From an uncultured Clostridia bacterium (lineage in GTDB: Bacteria > Bacillota > Clostridia > Christensenellales > UBA1242): DNA of 64,000 bases. The stretch is taken from NCBI GenBank assembly GCA_947626155.1, contig CANQRC010000002.1, positions 3,504 through 67,503 on the forward strand. The letters are read 5' to 3'. Each line of letters opens with the position of its first letter. Positions within the stretch are counted from its first letter, which is position 1. Below, in pieces: positions 45,501 to 46,468 of the stretch. A program made the translations under genes and the position numbers. The notes beneath the pieces were generated by a model. The model saw only the letters and a list, made by a program, of their open reading frames with translations, was not told where the DNA came from and did not search any database.

Positions 45501-46373
45501 AGATATGTTGAAAGGGAAAGAGAAACATTAAGAGGACCAACCAACAGCACTATTGACATTGAAAAACTTCAAAAACCTCTTGATGGCTATGATTTTGCAA
45601 AGTCGGGAGAAGAAGAGTATGTTATTGTTGCGGGCGGCGAATATACAGTTGTTGAATTGTATTACAACTTAAAGACGATTGAGTTCTATGTGACATTCGA
45701 TAGGTCGTCGGGAATCAATGCTGTAACAGTTTTGCCTGAAGACCCTGAAAATAACACTCTCGTCCTTGTTCAAAGCAGAGAAGACTATTATCTTTACAGC
45801 ATTAAATACAGCGAGACAATCAGGCTTCAAGTTTCAACGGATGTTGGTTATTCGCTTGAAAGTTGGTATTTGGATGACAGCGCTCGTGCAGGTTCAGCAG
45901 GCAGAGAATTCCAGCTCAAAATTTTGGCAGAAAACAATGTTCCAGTTGACGAGAGATTCACTTTGAAAGCAGTTGGCAAGAAGACCGAGGTGGTCATTGT
46001 GCTTAACGCAAATGGAGGCCGCGGCGGAATTGTTACAATAAATGCAACTTATGGAGACTCTGTTGCGGTTGGGCCAAACACATTCCAATACAACGGCGTG
46101 TTCCTTGGCTGGGCACTTGTCTCTGACGGAAGCGTGGCATTCTTCAATCTTGAAAATGTTATAATTGACGAAAACTTCCTTGAACTGTTCTCGCTAAACG
46201 AAAATGGCGAAAGAAGGCTTGTGCTTTATGCAGTCTGGAAGCCAGCACCCCCATCATTGTGGTGGGTATGGCTGCTGATAGGAATTCTTGTTGCACTTGT
46301 AGTCACCGTTGTTGTGATTTATATTGTAAGAAGAAACAGAGAGCAGAAGAATAAGTATTTGTCAAAACAATAA
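12516..46373 (+). CDS. Giant InlB/Flg_new-repeat surface protein, about 11,285 residues
   Basis: A single uninterrupted frame of 33.9 kb, over half the window. The start is TTG at 12516 (MDRFKRRIGLYIISCLMLLS), 4 nt after GGAGGG; the TTG at 12459 is the -35 box. It opens with a signal peptide to about residue 37 (LSFAE) and ends with one membrane helix (WWVWLLIGILVALVVTVVVIYIV) and a basic tail, with no LPXTG motif, so it should be exported and membrane-anchored. The body holds roughly 70 (by eye) GYTFxGW...TLYAxW units of the InlB B-repeat/Flg_new type. Jelly-roll or LamG-like modules are inserted within the first 12.5 kb. From about 26.5 kb, MucBP-like and divergent InlB units alternate with the repeats and composition turns acidic. 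Probable role is adhesion or cell-surface architecture; the ligand is unknown. Confidence 0.9.
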   Translation: MDRFKRRIGLYIISCLMLLSATFGISLTAVPNLSFAETSVSEAEAESEKEAQTNTAWIDSGVTVYQDEYLNSDITGTKLAFRNVIFGPSAKFSGVTSLELKDCVFLTTATSVISKASGCTSTASYVYGPSVTNLVSGSNVSSVAASTIQDYVKQVGFFTSKTRTSFGNLSWSAAWDFDKTWGYELQAVSSPTGSVSERTATNLFPKPRSQLSSTSGNKLNFYMNVGGKFDANVSAYYSGTLSSSSALTLNTSFNPFSRKGYTLTGWAKEPTGTPSTTIKITTNEAHDFYAFWKPNTYKIVLNDNGGSGGAVTPMFYQFEQSKAQSGYTSYYYTDYACATPVANNTIKTKPTRPGYTFAGYWSTTTGGTCYIKSDGGFQNSIYTKLPSAVNSGANDNGCTSASDATNGVVNLYAHWTPNTYKILLDDNRTAGSGDKTGAPATMYYQYGQSKTQTGYTSYYYTDYACNTPVANNKITTLPTWAGHTFQGYYSAKTSGTCFIKSDGGYQNSIYAKRPSEVNSGANDNNCTGASDTTNGIVRLYAQWKTNTYTVTYKANTGTGADQTQTITYGTNWTVKGNTTFTKTGYTLDHWNTSADDKGTTYACNSTKSTWSALTLYAIWKANNYTVKYDWQIDTVKQSHQMYFDSTNPSYDSGFKLNWNNSFILITTVNVPSFASSTNRHLVYGDYDGKGHDFNIEIYGSNNATNFGKVSVWLDGEAKVSDVAFGTADQGKDITFTFTWNAPAKSWSLKVVGGNSRNYTLTGTATRSGEATGTLKVGIADNRGGNPAFAPIKSTAPQIIYTDSTTPFEKAHTYNTNYTFPTLTSPGYTCKWYNAASGGTEVTTSTKMTSVSTVTVYARWTVQQATLTINPGGGKYKGSASNTTVKQNYGTSLALDLPTRDGYTFKGWKLTAGGGVGSIEQEVSSTGAIAKTLMYDNGIPYWKFTYSAAKTAADSWIAITWPTYKFTAGHKYRLIFEARMNSISGLSLAMRHSRVNNDYYTGLVSQGISGTAWKIYTLEREIPASFTTSGTSTANSNPLAQIYSGSLKGDTSQTNSFNMDLRNLVILDISNNNALAYSSMLYWFGYNNATVTAQWEANKYTVKFEKNGSDGGTNPTTSLGNAESVTATYGTAFTAKNNWTKTGYTFSGWKLTSTTASASYSMWGKANPPTTGIANGGSISAATADTLYFLNLATSGTATLTAQWTQNTYTIAFNNGGNGAVGTMASITGVQFEQVKQLTAMSGMYKVGYTFSGWKVTSGLNSSTATGVKPQWGTASTSCTTAVTSSTVISNSGFVQRLATSGTVTLTAQWTAKTGIVITLNANGGTLSSSNGWTASGQTATKSYTYGAAYGTLPTPTRTGYEFQGWKGLNLFDYTNATLQQSNAYFNGSTGAIVKSNGFAVYKVTVKANTKYTILNSGKCTAPGYACYSSANALLSGGYKNYNNQSKVTFTTPANTAYILVSVVTDSTGGESYRYDLEKFCLAEGDVSTYSPYLPLTKTPGTMNSTVNGTLYAEWKASTISKGVVYKANGGTGADVTQSVTYGSAWTTYGASETKFTRTGYQLMYWTTNNNGTGTKYSLSTQQSAWNRTDTLTLYAYWRKKAYTLTYDGNGGTVTDTLKTDKVNYGEHIIQKTNLYDPSRATPSTGLTVGSDGVFTLSLTKTSETTTTQYVNFNTSLLNSVQPSTKYTWVVDVKTFSGGTFVIHMTSPGDVKTENGKGDVAGGGSACTISKVGTYTATITTRADADTSLREFRSYISMSAKTSYSAKFTISLFVGDVSYSKFAYSKVGTVNTSLTRTNPTRTGYTFRGWANSPTTTFSAPTRLTDTSMRISLANTEFTNNTYIYMTFKATAPFYSIDINDQVAPYSLQKSGDKYILEVYMDTITSHLGSLSFIDLNFAANAPVTSVTEISGKVFNENKHFTTTTAAGVTTDKKTWTTDGAGTVYAMWQPKTYTITLNQNGATTNSSPTSLSVQYKSNLISAITAPKRTGYDFAGWTSTQNGTDVVIDTNGKFKTGVSSYTDANGNWIKDGAATLYAKWTPYTYTVSFSANGATTATAPTTTLTSGKATYGTAFSVKNNYAWAGHTFAGWKLVGTNPNYTTAKYGTANNAVNGDISNATTIIKADATTTLWFINLSTTKNGNVTLQAVWNTNTYTVNFSNGLAAGQSLTPDTATKAPTVTGLTGASGNTATYGTEFTVVNNWRRTGYKFVGWKLTSSTATNAKWGTATKPATALANNGVAKATAENQKLYFLNLAETGSVTLTAQWEAIVATITIGDYNQNAAGVSNGNFETTKASTTSWDTTLNGTLSATGWNDYNSGVDSDKGVKGTHAHVHASGEADHGYVMEFKLQDGTTVTNIRRWIGTSQSLTAAIKEQAKTKKIIIEMDVKRVAGNSRITGGIYYTKPTADQNFHSGKFTFNPTQNGVWEHFTYTYNAFTDYGTYTATDGKTRTVMTLYIYGMEYASSEANSNCWVDNVVVRVADADSPIVPTPQVIYQKYETGYYSNSGCTTSVAKLTPPTRQGYTFAGYYLSTGNGAIDEKKPFTDANGDFSNKAFNYTTANVTVLAKWTPAQYTLTLIDTAPDPDVTTTVKVKTNDNNIYTVSESETVVQPTRTRTGYNFNGWWTAATGGVAVISNEGRLKGSVTNFTDTGGKWLGIDDVTLYAQWVAQSIPVTLSTVENGGKIKANTSNGWTVAADGQTATKNITFDSALGALPGYDSDTVVALGEVYRAGYDFKGWFAETTGGSAINTKTKLTKADKPRYVAQWGVKTFTVSYYNGSTKLTPTTTYTINGGTLAAASAFTTGLTNTGYTFAGWRVKTHSIKNANWNQVGDTWPECTAWAGKTFATNSLSVGTGFYGDVEMEAMWTAKQYTVTFNAGAPANDTAARVLTPSGDVTDGKLYITYGENKFYKESGKKTAVTSITATTTKLGYEFGGWYSDSTQVVSAAGALNKNVSGFTNADGNWIKTGNVTLTAKWTAKTFTLTLDKDDATGGSNSSVTIKFNDTKVTGTITAISKTGYVLKGWGAAKDSTTPIIDASGNVCASVDGYSNASKNWTANGGTLARTLYAIFTPAIYTITVNDGSATNKTIYLKYGDGYYSALNSGKTDVTGNKLTTLTYTLKTGYTLEGFWTGQNKAGTQVTAAGDRTGSAVAFTTAATTAFTANGTMFASWKPNTDTITLNGNGGEPATATVTATYDSPTLPKITPPTRAGYTFDGWTTLANGGNLVITKDGKFVANAKDSNSTPKTIVSADGKWIYNANLTLYAKWSANDITIDFASENFFTRTDTGVFTIGYYNVGTDGTVNKLTVEDGEICQVIGIKTVSGSGGPYVVGEKVLEAGKKYRWAIEIKFELTGSNRTITVSVGHEQNGRKNVTSTTDWQHITHEFTASESTYKAFIFYNYGSGEAAFKAGDKMYFKNLTLQEVGEPDEAVPSRRYTYGAKLTNLPTPKRTGYQFVGWYLGDKQITTDTNLTTENGFKTDNTNILTARWNRLSYVLTVDANGGTHAKNLFTEIGSNWTEEAADRMSVKYDAATGTYTCTSLKASDPWIQTKLAAQLSTGKTYVMKGHATTNGQFFWGISSANAWFNYNAGDFSNEITVTQNGLYKFRFDNAQQSTVGQVNTITNLVIYEKESLGATNVQYTLPYGDYQQLVIPTRLGYTFNGWEVTAGTGVTINGNVVKTGAGAATVRAKWVQDTYKLHIEGVGDGTNVQTWSLTGLTAAGTMTYTVNYASTINLSAVAYEGYELTKFQIKIGTAAYADLAGITLTTSNQATDAAGANYYRGRAFPNSTIQAIFDRNSTGIAKNSDLYIKAITTAKTVSYDLAVYTQNPANSKDAYTKVATKKSSAVVGTTLTQDAILKLITDDKSINLSGYKFDRIRTQNNGGAESASLVVTAHFVVNVYYNLDEYTITFKVNEGNGKFISTNGTTATAKFNVGGIIKLLGDGDLVYPGYKLLNWEVSTDAGGWTGGKTFAPGASFNADGETRYYGDVTLIANFEPAEFSISYNVDGGTAIADRNFTIQDGVTLPNAVKKGYNFKSWTEGFVFKRWYSGNITNAGFAASATAVFLEPITARAGVKYSINITSGVTWFFFSKTGQYISTATGATATAPSQESLLYILLSGGAAFTTTSKGELQISGTTIMVTASDGSTVSSIEIGSVGSRNYKANWSPKKVAVDLNLNDSTKNNGSTVAKVPSIGAATTVYIAYQTKEIYKTNADDAELIRQLVATRDGYSFLGWFNGDTKTIDENGYLIDNWKVSDEEAKVTLVAHWQANTYKISLSGNAGTIVSSSAVSGLKKDSNHVFTATFDSKQDEQFSAEVYRTGFAFMGWSLNGADTTVGGTSTNFPYRGDITRTPQENYASYSQTVGVHNLAFANTVTIYAIWDAAYVNITLDPQDSTKGQGSTKAELGFEGYKIYVKYDAQFKEAVLTTANLENVGLVRPTRVGYKFDGWFADGVKTEITGETKANSDAGVKFNEATGLYEVTLTAHWTANTYTVTYNRNGIPEDTITWVDSAKATFDKPYTIQTFENVKKQKAEFEIQGYSFLHWSASSNGGKFAEEGAQYKYVLTQDLVLYANRTENSYKVVYDGGDGRQDAAGNTVQGTAVQISGTKVEATYKYESQKIDLATRYTRTGYEFVGWYLQDNKTQVVATDPGANNTIKALFSSVVVSGNTGTLTLYAKWKLVQVKYIVHHMKQKLASAIAGNAEFNVSTPTTNYTEDSQETKQALGLTKLTLENINTYYKTIAGHSHLTTSAGYASNKEKGTDGSLVVALDGSLNIYLLYTLNSHTLTVNVGTGVSSVTVTGNANRTITGATYKIYYGESIKLAATLNAGYANAKFTVTKPTTLTITSNTFTTPDEDVVVSVSAEAQLVQYDIIIHYQGFEGTTGSYEAENAQTVTETGSARTDSKVSFDTAAINAYVRPGFEYDSVDSVTTIDKVSGDMTHKSQIVLNFKRKNITLTIDPDKGTITGVGELKDEKYQVTQIFGTSLTIANATRAGYSFGGYTQPASGTLKDGTFTFGEEDTSIKAIWLVRRISVVLNLNEDAGTHSNAHFGADIVDEKIFVEYDSKNIYPSNDSSATKISPIATRAGYTFKGWYRETAGTTQVITDKGALVNDWTLSDKNDAVTLYAKWEIITYNITYAMNGGTGEDATDTYTIEMADKNFNSATRTGYTHLGWKANKTGNWNTAKTYTTSDNFAGLYGDVTLTAQWQADVYEIHLDKNERTTDTTHSTLTNDKIYITYDDSTFYTKASNNVVDKSSSIVPTLSRAGYTFGGWEVEETPIVSAAGALLASVDGYTNANGQWQHVVAKDSFITFKAIWTANSNIVVSFDLNIEDEDYMTIDKLTQPPTQKVTFDDTYETLPKLTRTGFTFDGWYKNEECTGDEVVESTKVTNPASHTLYAKWTALPNNITVTVSKHLEETHTPEGAINSHSGNVVVKLTAKTGYSLPATITVTIGGVAQVVTTNYTYTFGDNETRKTATVTVSSKYINAAVVVTVQEVAGINTVTPKMTNVTFDGARTVNSGVAYSAELTRVYGYNLPEEIEITVGDRTLTPTTDYTYSKETGEISINEDVIDGDVVITASGVARTYQVTLNANGGKISAGGEQKDSITITVTYGQTYDALPQDGVLQSGSLITKEGYVFQGWLLEKTSDGAGHTASFIKKDTQVTNEDEHTLYAYYEPKGVMVKVRNLSGTSVEGTVMGKAITNDEGLDYQSDYLYSKTFRVGETVNLTYTASGKYTFTKWTKGENESVTNTAYVVTTADGEDGEIEFIAHYSFKITVIAVTDGKANDQVGGTVNLPSLTAGATVTSTYEYNSAETTVVATAAANAPDYDFKGWFSDLALKENAGKDPGLTIKYGTNGNLTFYASFEAHAFTISYEKDGGEFVKGYNAPATFKVTERVVLPTGANIQKTGYTFLGWNDKNESTSEYITEIGVNTRHANVTFYAFWQANKYTVTLDRNAVLNGESDKWITEKGTESITVTFDSNTITPEIVNPIRTGYTFGGWTTERGNLSTLIIDTAGKLQASVENFTDEDANWIRPDGATVYAYWTAHKYKIRFNINTDDPLATGKMDDLDMVWDVPKELTGNLFTRKGYEFSGWATSDKGSVEYQDGATVNNLTSQDNGTYDLYAVWEANTNTPFTIEVYFADLENKYPEGLPVQYTDARAGKTGTALKFEDTDDGFGVILTYTGEKEVDGAKSEATLTRTYNYTGYKLDKVETGDLTKYTINAEPETVVKLYFLRRDYTIKINYADGDITEQQKPLQKTEGIFGQTIEIYTPKKTGYRFDGWEYDSKLGRLEEVAGADYYNYTFGADKENINTTENKFTARWKELIYKVTLDFNDSNFGNGSTEVETSLVTGKGSVELYIKFDTTFGELKLSEDAEPTVDLSKFTNDTFNRKGYTFQGFYKERFMLPDAATGDKVTDSEKFSVDYFGEGVVPTDITLYAFWTRNTNTAYVVNHYFANLGYYGTETSEANAKLVQEKKTGITDTAAKTGIATQGLLEAKGITDFKLEGFILPNQVTANIKADGTLVINYFYARIERSLTLTKDNGIDTFGFTTPSDIAESKGIKREGDHYVAQYQAAIDLTSVARAGYTATGFTYSGVTEANVEKTGTTIKFKVETQNITVNANCIPNRYKLTLHLNENLNETASASGNVTISEDRTIVLYGEYERTFATLYEKDERAEGEKEVSLAEIILTMYGHEFKGWYDQDIAADGDLGRANLVSAINQFLPTLDDEGQGEIDLYAYWTINTYTLTVEFSEKYQDSEQQEHIVPNFRPTQSVTVKYKSKAEIKFLAVAGYSAYLEGKEAIKTNAITSYAVEQLLENTTVKVYYIPNPYVATFDFDDATKDGQHKTDDKLVDYTIRIPLTIPTATRYGYIFKNWEVTKADDSNFSVGDTYNPQTLEEGYYGNVTFTARWEVRKDMPYTVKIFKMEIGGEDYVETSEVRKDGTTLVEVSKEYDATSVTLGGKRYSYDGFTYDDTKFATNLDENSLIIPDNAETVGGKELEISIYFTREIYNFTVNVSKGISQVVITGQTSGATKTENYTAEQQLTTHTITVSAYFEEEITVTVTMGNGYDWKGFGIVSGTKPDGFVEDGADLTTTFNMPIGALTIVAKTQIQSHKLTIDLNGATAVIDGFEDYLVEPQKYEIERPYLTKLDIPNPTRLGYTFAGWEWTTKNEADDISARFVEGKDKYTYTFTYIDEEVKATWTPNRYAVVLNFNDANFNTGSTNATTKKQILGKNIEGGLVTLYAEYEVENGYGRLFATENRVEGEQSISIDALNEDYFSRTGYTFAGWFSAKVGGNPITSENVCRVVESVTIFAHWEAKEWTLTIVKDKERVQSITVASHEAEAEDSKQATFKVKFDEMLTITAVPNPGYSFAGWEEGEDIIETQTTLTYHYDTDDDVTLTATVEPITYTVTFDRNYGSGGTESADIVYETSKFIQELVAPTRTGYNFKGWTTTVTDRYDATEDKNGADVVVKGDGTIVANIQDFTDESGNWIYVGDVKVFALWEARVYQIDIDENNDPDIDLQLEAFQATYDKEQEIVQTPEKQGYDFDGWSTEDNNTRNEVTIDTLGDFSSLREYLRDRNQSGIYIYDGRYYIFNLSSDEYAGAPNTTIYACWKPGVSSYRVEYYLETVDGKYVLDTDEDLKDELANKYPLVSHTRDIDQYEDGNPVRTEDRVQIDETVTYKGFHLDLEHDGTVRNGTVTKFKAEAPYTNGCLVLKLYYTRDTFTVGVTRPSVGLASDSLEPNSLTYKYNTQITLTLTTSDGYNLDVLNESGEAIPLAGIKQTISENTDQQHDVVTYTFNIEKNMQFSMELSAQKRNVKFEYWFEDIKGGTYSKRTEKVPQPAPDVVDEINFVVGQTITYADIENAEHILTFTGFEYEIIVPETWTVLADSTRNVIKIQYTRNSYTLSLQLTRGVNSLTADKNQESQQDGVTTYSIKYEDTVALTLVINQGYYFSKWNAGENLTITLDSDPSTLGTPEGVDEDVHTSSHHFEMPARDVVITATVNPKLAVVTLRHWRQGFEDEEIGIENYPSELMEEVKSLALTDAPISIALDGIDLISYTGFEYVDLTIENPNADKNYEGYVDGNGGTIVNLFYQRKEVVVDVTMNTGIESVSVVVNYSNEDMKYNKDLDPQVFTSNDQFMLKYEGKATFTYHLTDGYDFVGWTVNGGEVQQSCEIVAGTENFVVHAEATPHLYTITFHGRDGDVATQQVYYLETVELRRNSFVYRGYSFLGWSRREGSETADDKMSGAEPYTFTYEDTENIDLYSVWKETQFTIVFDRNGGDEVTGEMEEKTLKFSENYEAPECGFKYRGHTFVAWEFENDNGSRIQVKVGEGLQGRVTAQDGKKVTFYAIWKENEYTLTYNSGYDYEGKEEETYDEGVKYTYNQPITMLSDEETGFALTGYHFVGWALEINGSIFILAGQETTIAKLLEGEENIDGVENASVYAIWEANEYRILFNGNGGRGYMSSVSAKYDEEVELPGNQFTRDGYEFLGWSQDADAEEPEEGLADNGETIKVKNLTANAEDVTLFAIWKVIPYKATYKSEEDGEETETQDFNVEETFSLLSNKTFTKTGYNLVGWRIVEADGNWNVRFVDDIMFSFAEDGTAEPISVENMYGNVTFVAIWEAKDIKITVYYVEKEKQVAGDDAATKELAFSVYTTSEKFGERYVIGSPEHTGYTPEQDSVDGIIETEEPIEIIVYYVANDYTITFDFNNAEGTGEVTFNGEAIVDGQTYTHKVTYNQEYKDALPIATRQGYSFLGWTSEGGVQYTDETGLLLDTNLVDRNTKAWIYAGDITFYASWKQENSKYTIEIFLETLDGSEYEAGNTVEAEALTDTYVDVVDIDAPTGYRFVRAEGSFVTADGKAVVKAYFNRTSYSLRLVGTSGVELTAESTPSTDNVLYLQDLGNGNYNVRFGATVTIGHIITDLGYSAGEYTVTQGDVELSPEHTFEMPAHYVEITVSSTPRSYTIRFNGNGGTQGEKTSYTQMGENLLYLAPVKLEDNQFTYEGYSFVGWSTRDSGEAEYVPSNGSITFTLTDNSIFELEEPIFDLYAVWEEVTFELVINYGDERGNGVDITKLIITDATTEEQIAYENRMRVSYNQVVRIYTDFDQDGQIDFLKGGYSFVSVTTARSGAPVDKTGDNYYEFVIKDNLTVYINVTANSDTVFNVVYSLQNFDLSYTDVLTVEANGTTDAVITSEYLESLGLIRDFDGFIFSAITDLTNSSTDPVVKFAAVDNERTTVYVRYIRLSFMLQLETEVKGLGPFNYSLKTGAFDSTGRYAYYETTFTLTAIAKDGYTLEGFNVYASQNPVGGKVLPGDADEHGRWLLTLKEDGYYYNDTKVFGFEVTDSFDTVYTMPAFDLYIVPIVNPLKYNILYYKNASIDEEEPLRFEVTYGEKYTIYNYNAPEINFTRENYIFRGWAGSKELAERGIVLGYDFHTNDRLEFNEYTRLTDLELWAVWEAENLGEYFVVYQFEDEKGEWVEREDYPRQHISGVQIGDAVSTEPYEVENYTFDERNSTLSGEVGSFYTLSLYVRYTRNFFNLTVELGEGVDSLDFENTAKAGFGIEGITKVDGQEGAATKYQLRVKHGLSIKVTSPAKAGYKDALLCYNFDVGEQTFTMPTEDFTIRVSRERKTYTITYMAKNETEEKQIGTQEFEYLETRTLKPFAEMEEFEYVGYEFVGWEISLANGNLLENEDGETLFDDGQEFEYIYTENLTATAVWTPRRDTDYTIVFVLQTLNGNEEREVALKGVTGDEITEQEIFDLFEEEVEDHYGYDFVEIDEEKSTDLTIAGDGSTKVYVNYELKHFEAEFAYLFKAEEVEGETCEGVEKGYLTHTEIGEDEPVKDEMKNKGVVSVVYTSQMTIQILIEKGYEFEKVTLSGVSGDGSEVHLEYTLLDEHGFVYSQEPREPDESAEQPDEGYEGSVNFAMFAHNILVTIEVSPITYKLTYHKNLDGFDDESVERDIEFNSEVALEMGVATQFAQEGYVLLGWAIANENAEVYDVELDEVFGPQEWHEGGKLEPYYEEGVHLYGVWREVLYNVEYNNNLGEGTLANSENLSYNDAEPLKVLEGEFTRVGYTFVGWATTPDGQVNVVNSLDEIKEQGSGIYRLNGIDYAWNLTAVDGETVTVYAIWEPITYSITMYYDTPASAQTEEHTHKIEGIKFDETVTLPSFEKLGWEIKDGYEFAGWYYMNGEERVEFRCEYNYPDQTVSNLTAIDGGNVELYVLWAYGRVKIGVTILKETLDGEYDKEKTDEENYVEVTEDVYYWTAYRVTSLDIYDALSRNESYSRFINITGFELDRDTFDVIESLAPGQTIFVYLRRQIHTVTINISDHIESASLEAEHGATLDEERSSEFTLVYSVKFGDKVTLALTAKAGYIEKKFIVPSTIKDFDNTALTFTMIDQDVVLETEAKADPAMTYTVQIYIENAETHDFSDDPITGTGTGATDSPITREMVQKVIEDTLESMEGLEEPYIILSDETTISGNGDTIVRVEIRRKSLLVEVQTQLAEAFYSNSTTSAYSYGANVELTFVVRRGYSLAQTVGFEDGDFGFVFLFAEDENFTRPETSAFNIAVSTDEETGYQKFVVTFKMTSVDVTLKVNATANTHTKYTVHREFETDKFDGSYEPLEEVADDERFGTTGHVLTEDDIGLEEVEIPVGYILDKISLWSAEQKISGEEDTVVTVYYKRAFIDLTVQIEGDYEGIVEGSIVVVVGDDAISPSADRNWQIAYGQKFTLSVALSVGYDFGGWEYTLNGEEKTANELQLSETMPNTALVITVTVLAKTDTPYEVEYYGQTLRLDENEQHIFEQIGQAITLQGKTSYYFQNADVETMIQNIEENFKGQYSSEELENILRGFNLQDFTYSVWLRTNDEVEDISGTPILHADGTTIVRIYLNLKVLSVDVEILEEYQNQASNVQGVGQYLYGETVQVSVDILEGYKFDGWYIGGELQSSDNPYIFTITEDKAFTFEVAEGENTYYVVHYDEQLDGRYVERERETLRGPTNSTIDIEKLQKPLDGYDFAKSGEEEYVIVAGGEYTVVELYYNLKTIEFYVTFDRSSGINAVTVLPEDPENNTLVLVQSREDYYLYSIKYSETIRLQVSTDVGYSLESWYLDDSARAGSAGREFQLKILAENNVPVDERFTLKAVGKKTEVVIVLNANGGRGGIVTINATYGDSVAVGPNTFQYNGVFLGWALVSDGSVAFFNLENVIIDENFLELFSLNENGERRLVLYAVWKPAPPSLWWVWLLIGILVALVVTVVVIYIVRRNREQKNKYLSKQ
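13398..14150 (+). repeat. Tandem duplication of a Cys-containing unit within the giant gene
   Basis: Copy 1 (13398-13766, 123 codons) and copy 2 (13767-14150, 128 codons) encode closely similar sequence: NTYKI, GYTSYYYTDYAC, GTCYIKSDGG or GTCFIKSDGG, NSGANDN and a closing LYAHW or LYAQW. Each copy has three Cys, in an otherwise Cys-poor protein, at matching positions. This looks like a recent unit duplication. Confidence 0.88.
14391..14899 (+). other. Nested LamG/jelly-roll-like module in the giant protein
   Basis: About 170 residues without GYTFxGW motifs, between NYTVKYDW and the next repeat. Sequence such as SFILITTVNVPSF, FNIEIYGSNNATNFGKVSVWLDG and KDITFTFTWNAPAKSWSLKVVGG alternates strands as in concanavalin-A-like (LamG-type) sugar-binding folds. 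Function inferred only. Confidence 0.55.
19321..19970 (+). other. Nested carbohydrate-binding-like module in the giant protein
   Basis: About 215 residues beginning TIGDYNQNAAGVSNGNFE and containing KIIIEMDVKRVAG, WEHFTYTYNAFTDYG and a closing CWVDNVVVRVADAD. The pattern of an opening NGNFE, a central W-x-x-F/Y strand and a final WVDNV strand is that of CBM4/9-like jelly-rolls. Comparable modules appear at about 15241-15745, 16613-17010, 17395-17860, 17946-18250, 22324-22795, 23017-23415 and 24640-24985. Confidence 0.55.
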
Positions 46374-46405
46374 AAAAAGAAGAGTTTTTTGCTCTTCTTT
46401 TTTTT
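46372..46405 (+). terminator. Terminator of the giant gene
   Basis: AAAAAAAGAAGAG and CTCTTCTTTTTTTT form a perfect long stem with a TTTTTTG loop, starting inside the stop codon. Confidence 0.92.
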
Positions 46406-46423
46406 AAAAAAGGCGTTTTCATT

Positions 46424-46451
46424 TTGATTTTTTTGGAAAATATTATAAAAT
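46424..46451 (+). promoter_or_regulatory. Promoter of the diaminopentanoate-dehydrogenase-like gene
   Basis: TTGATT (46424-46429), 16-nt spacer, TAAAAT (46446-46451), followed by AGGAGG and the ATG at 46469. Confidence 0.65.
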
Positions 46452-46468
46452 GAAAATAGGAGGTTTTT

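Noticed and set aside
12516..46373. Repeat-rich DNA considered as a CRISPR array or tandem satellite
   Set aside because: The repeats are degenerate protein-coding units of variable length in one continuous frame, not short identical repeats with unique spacers.
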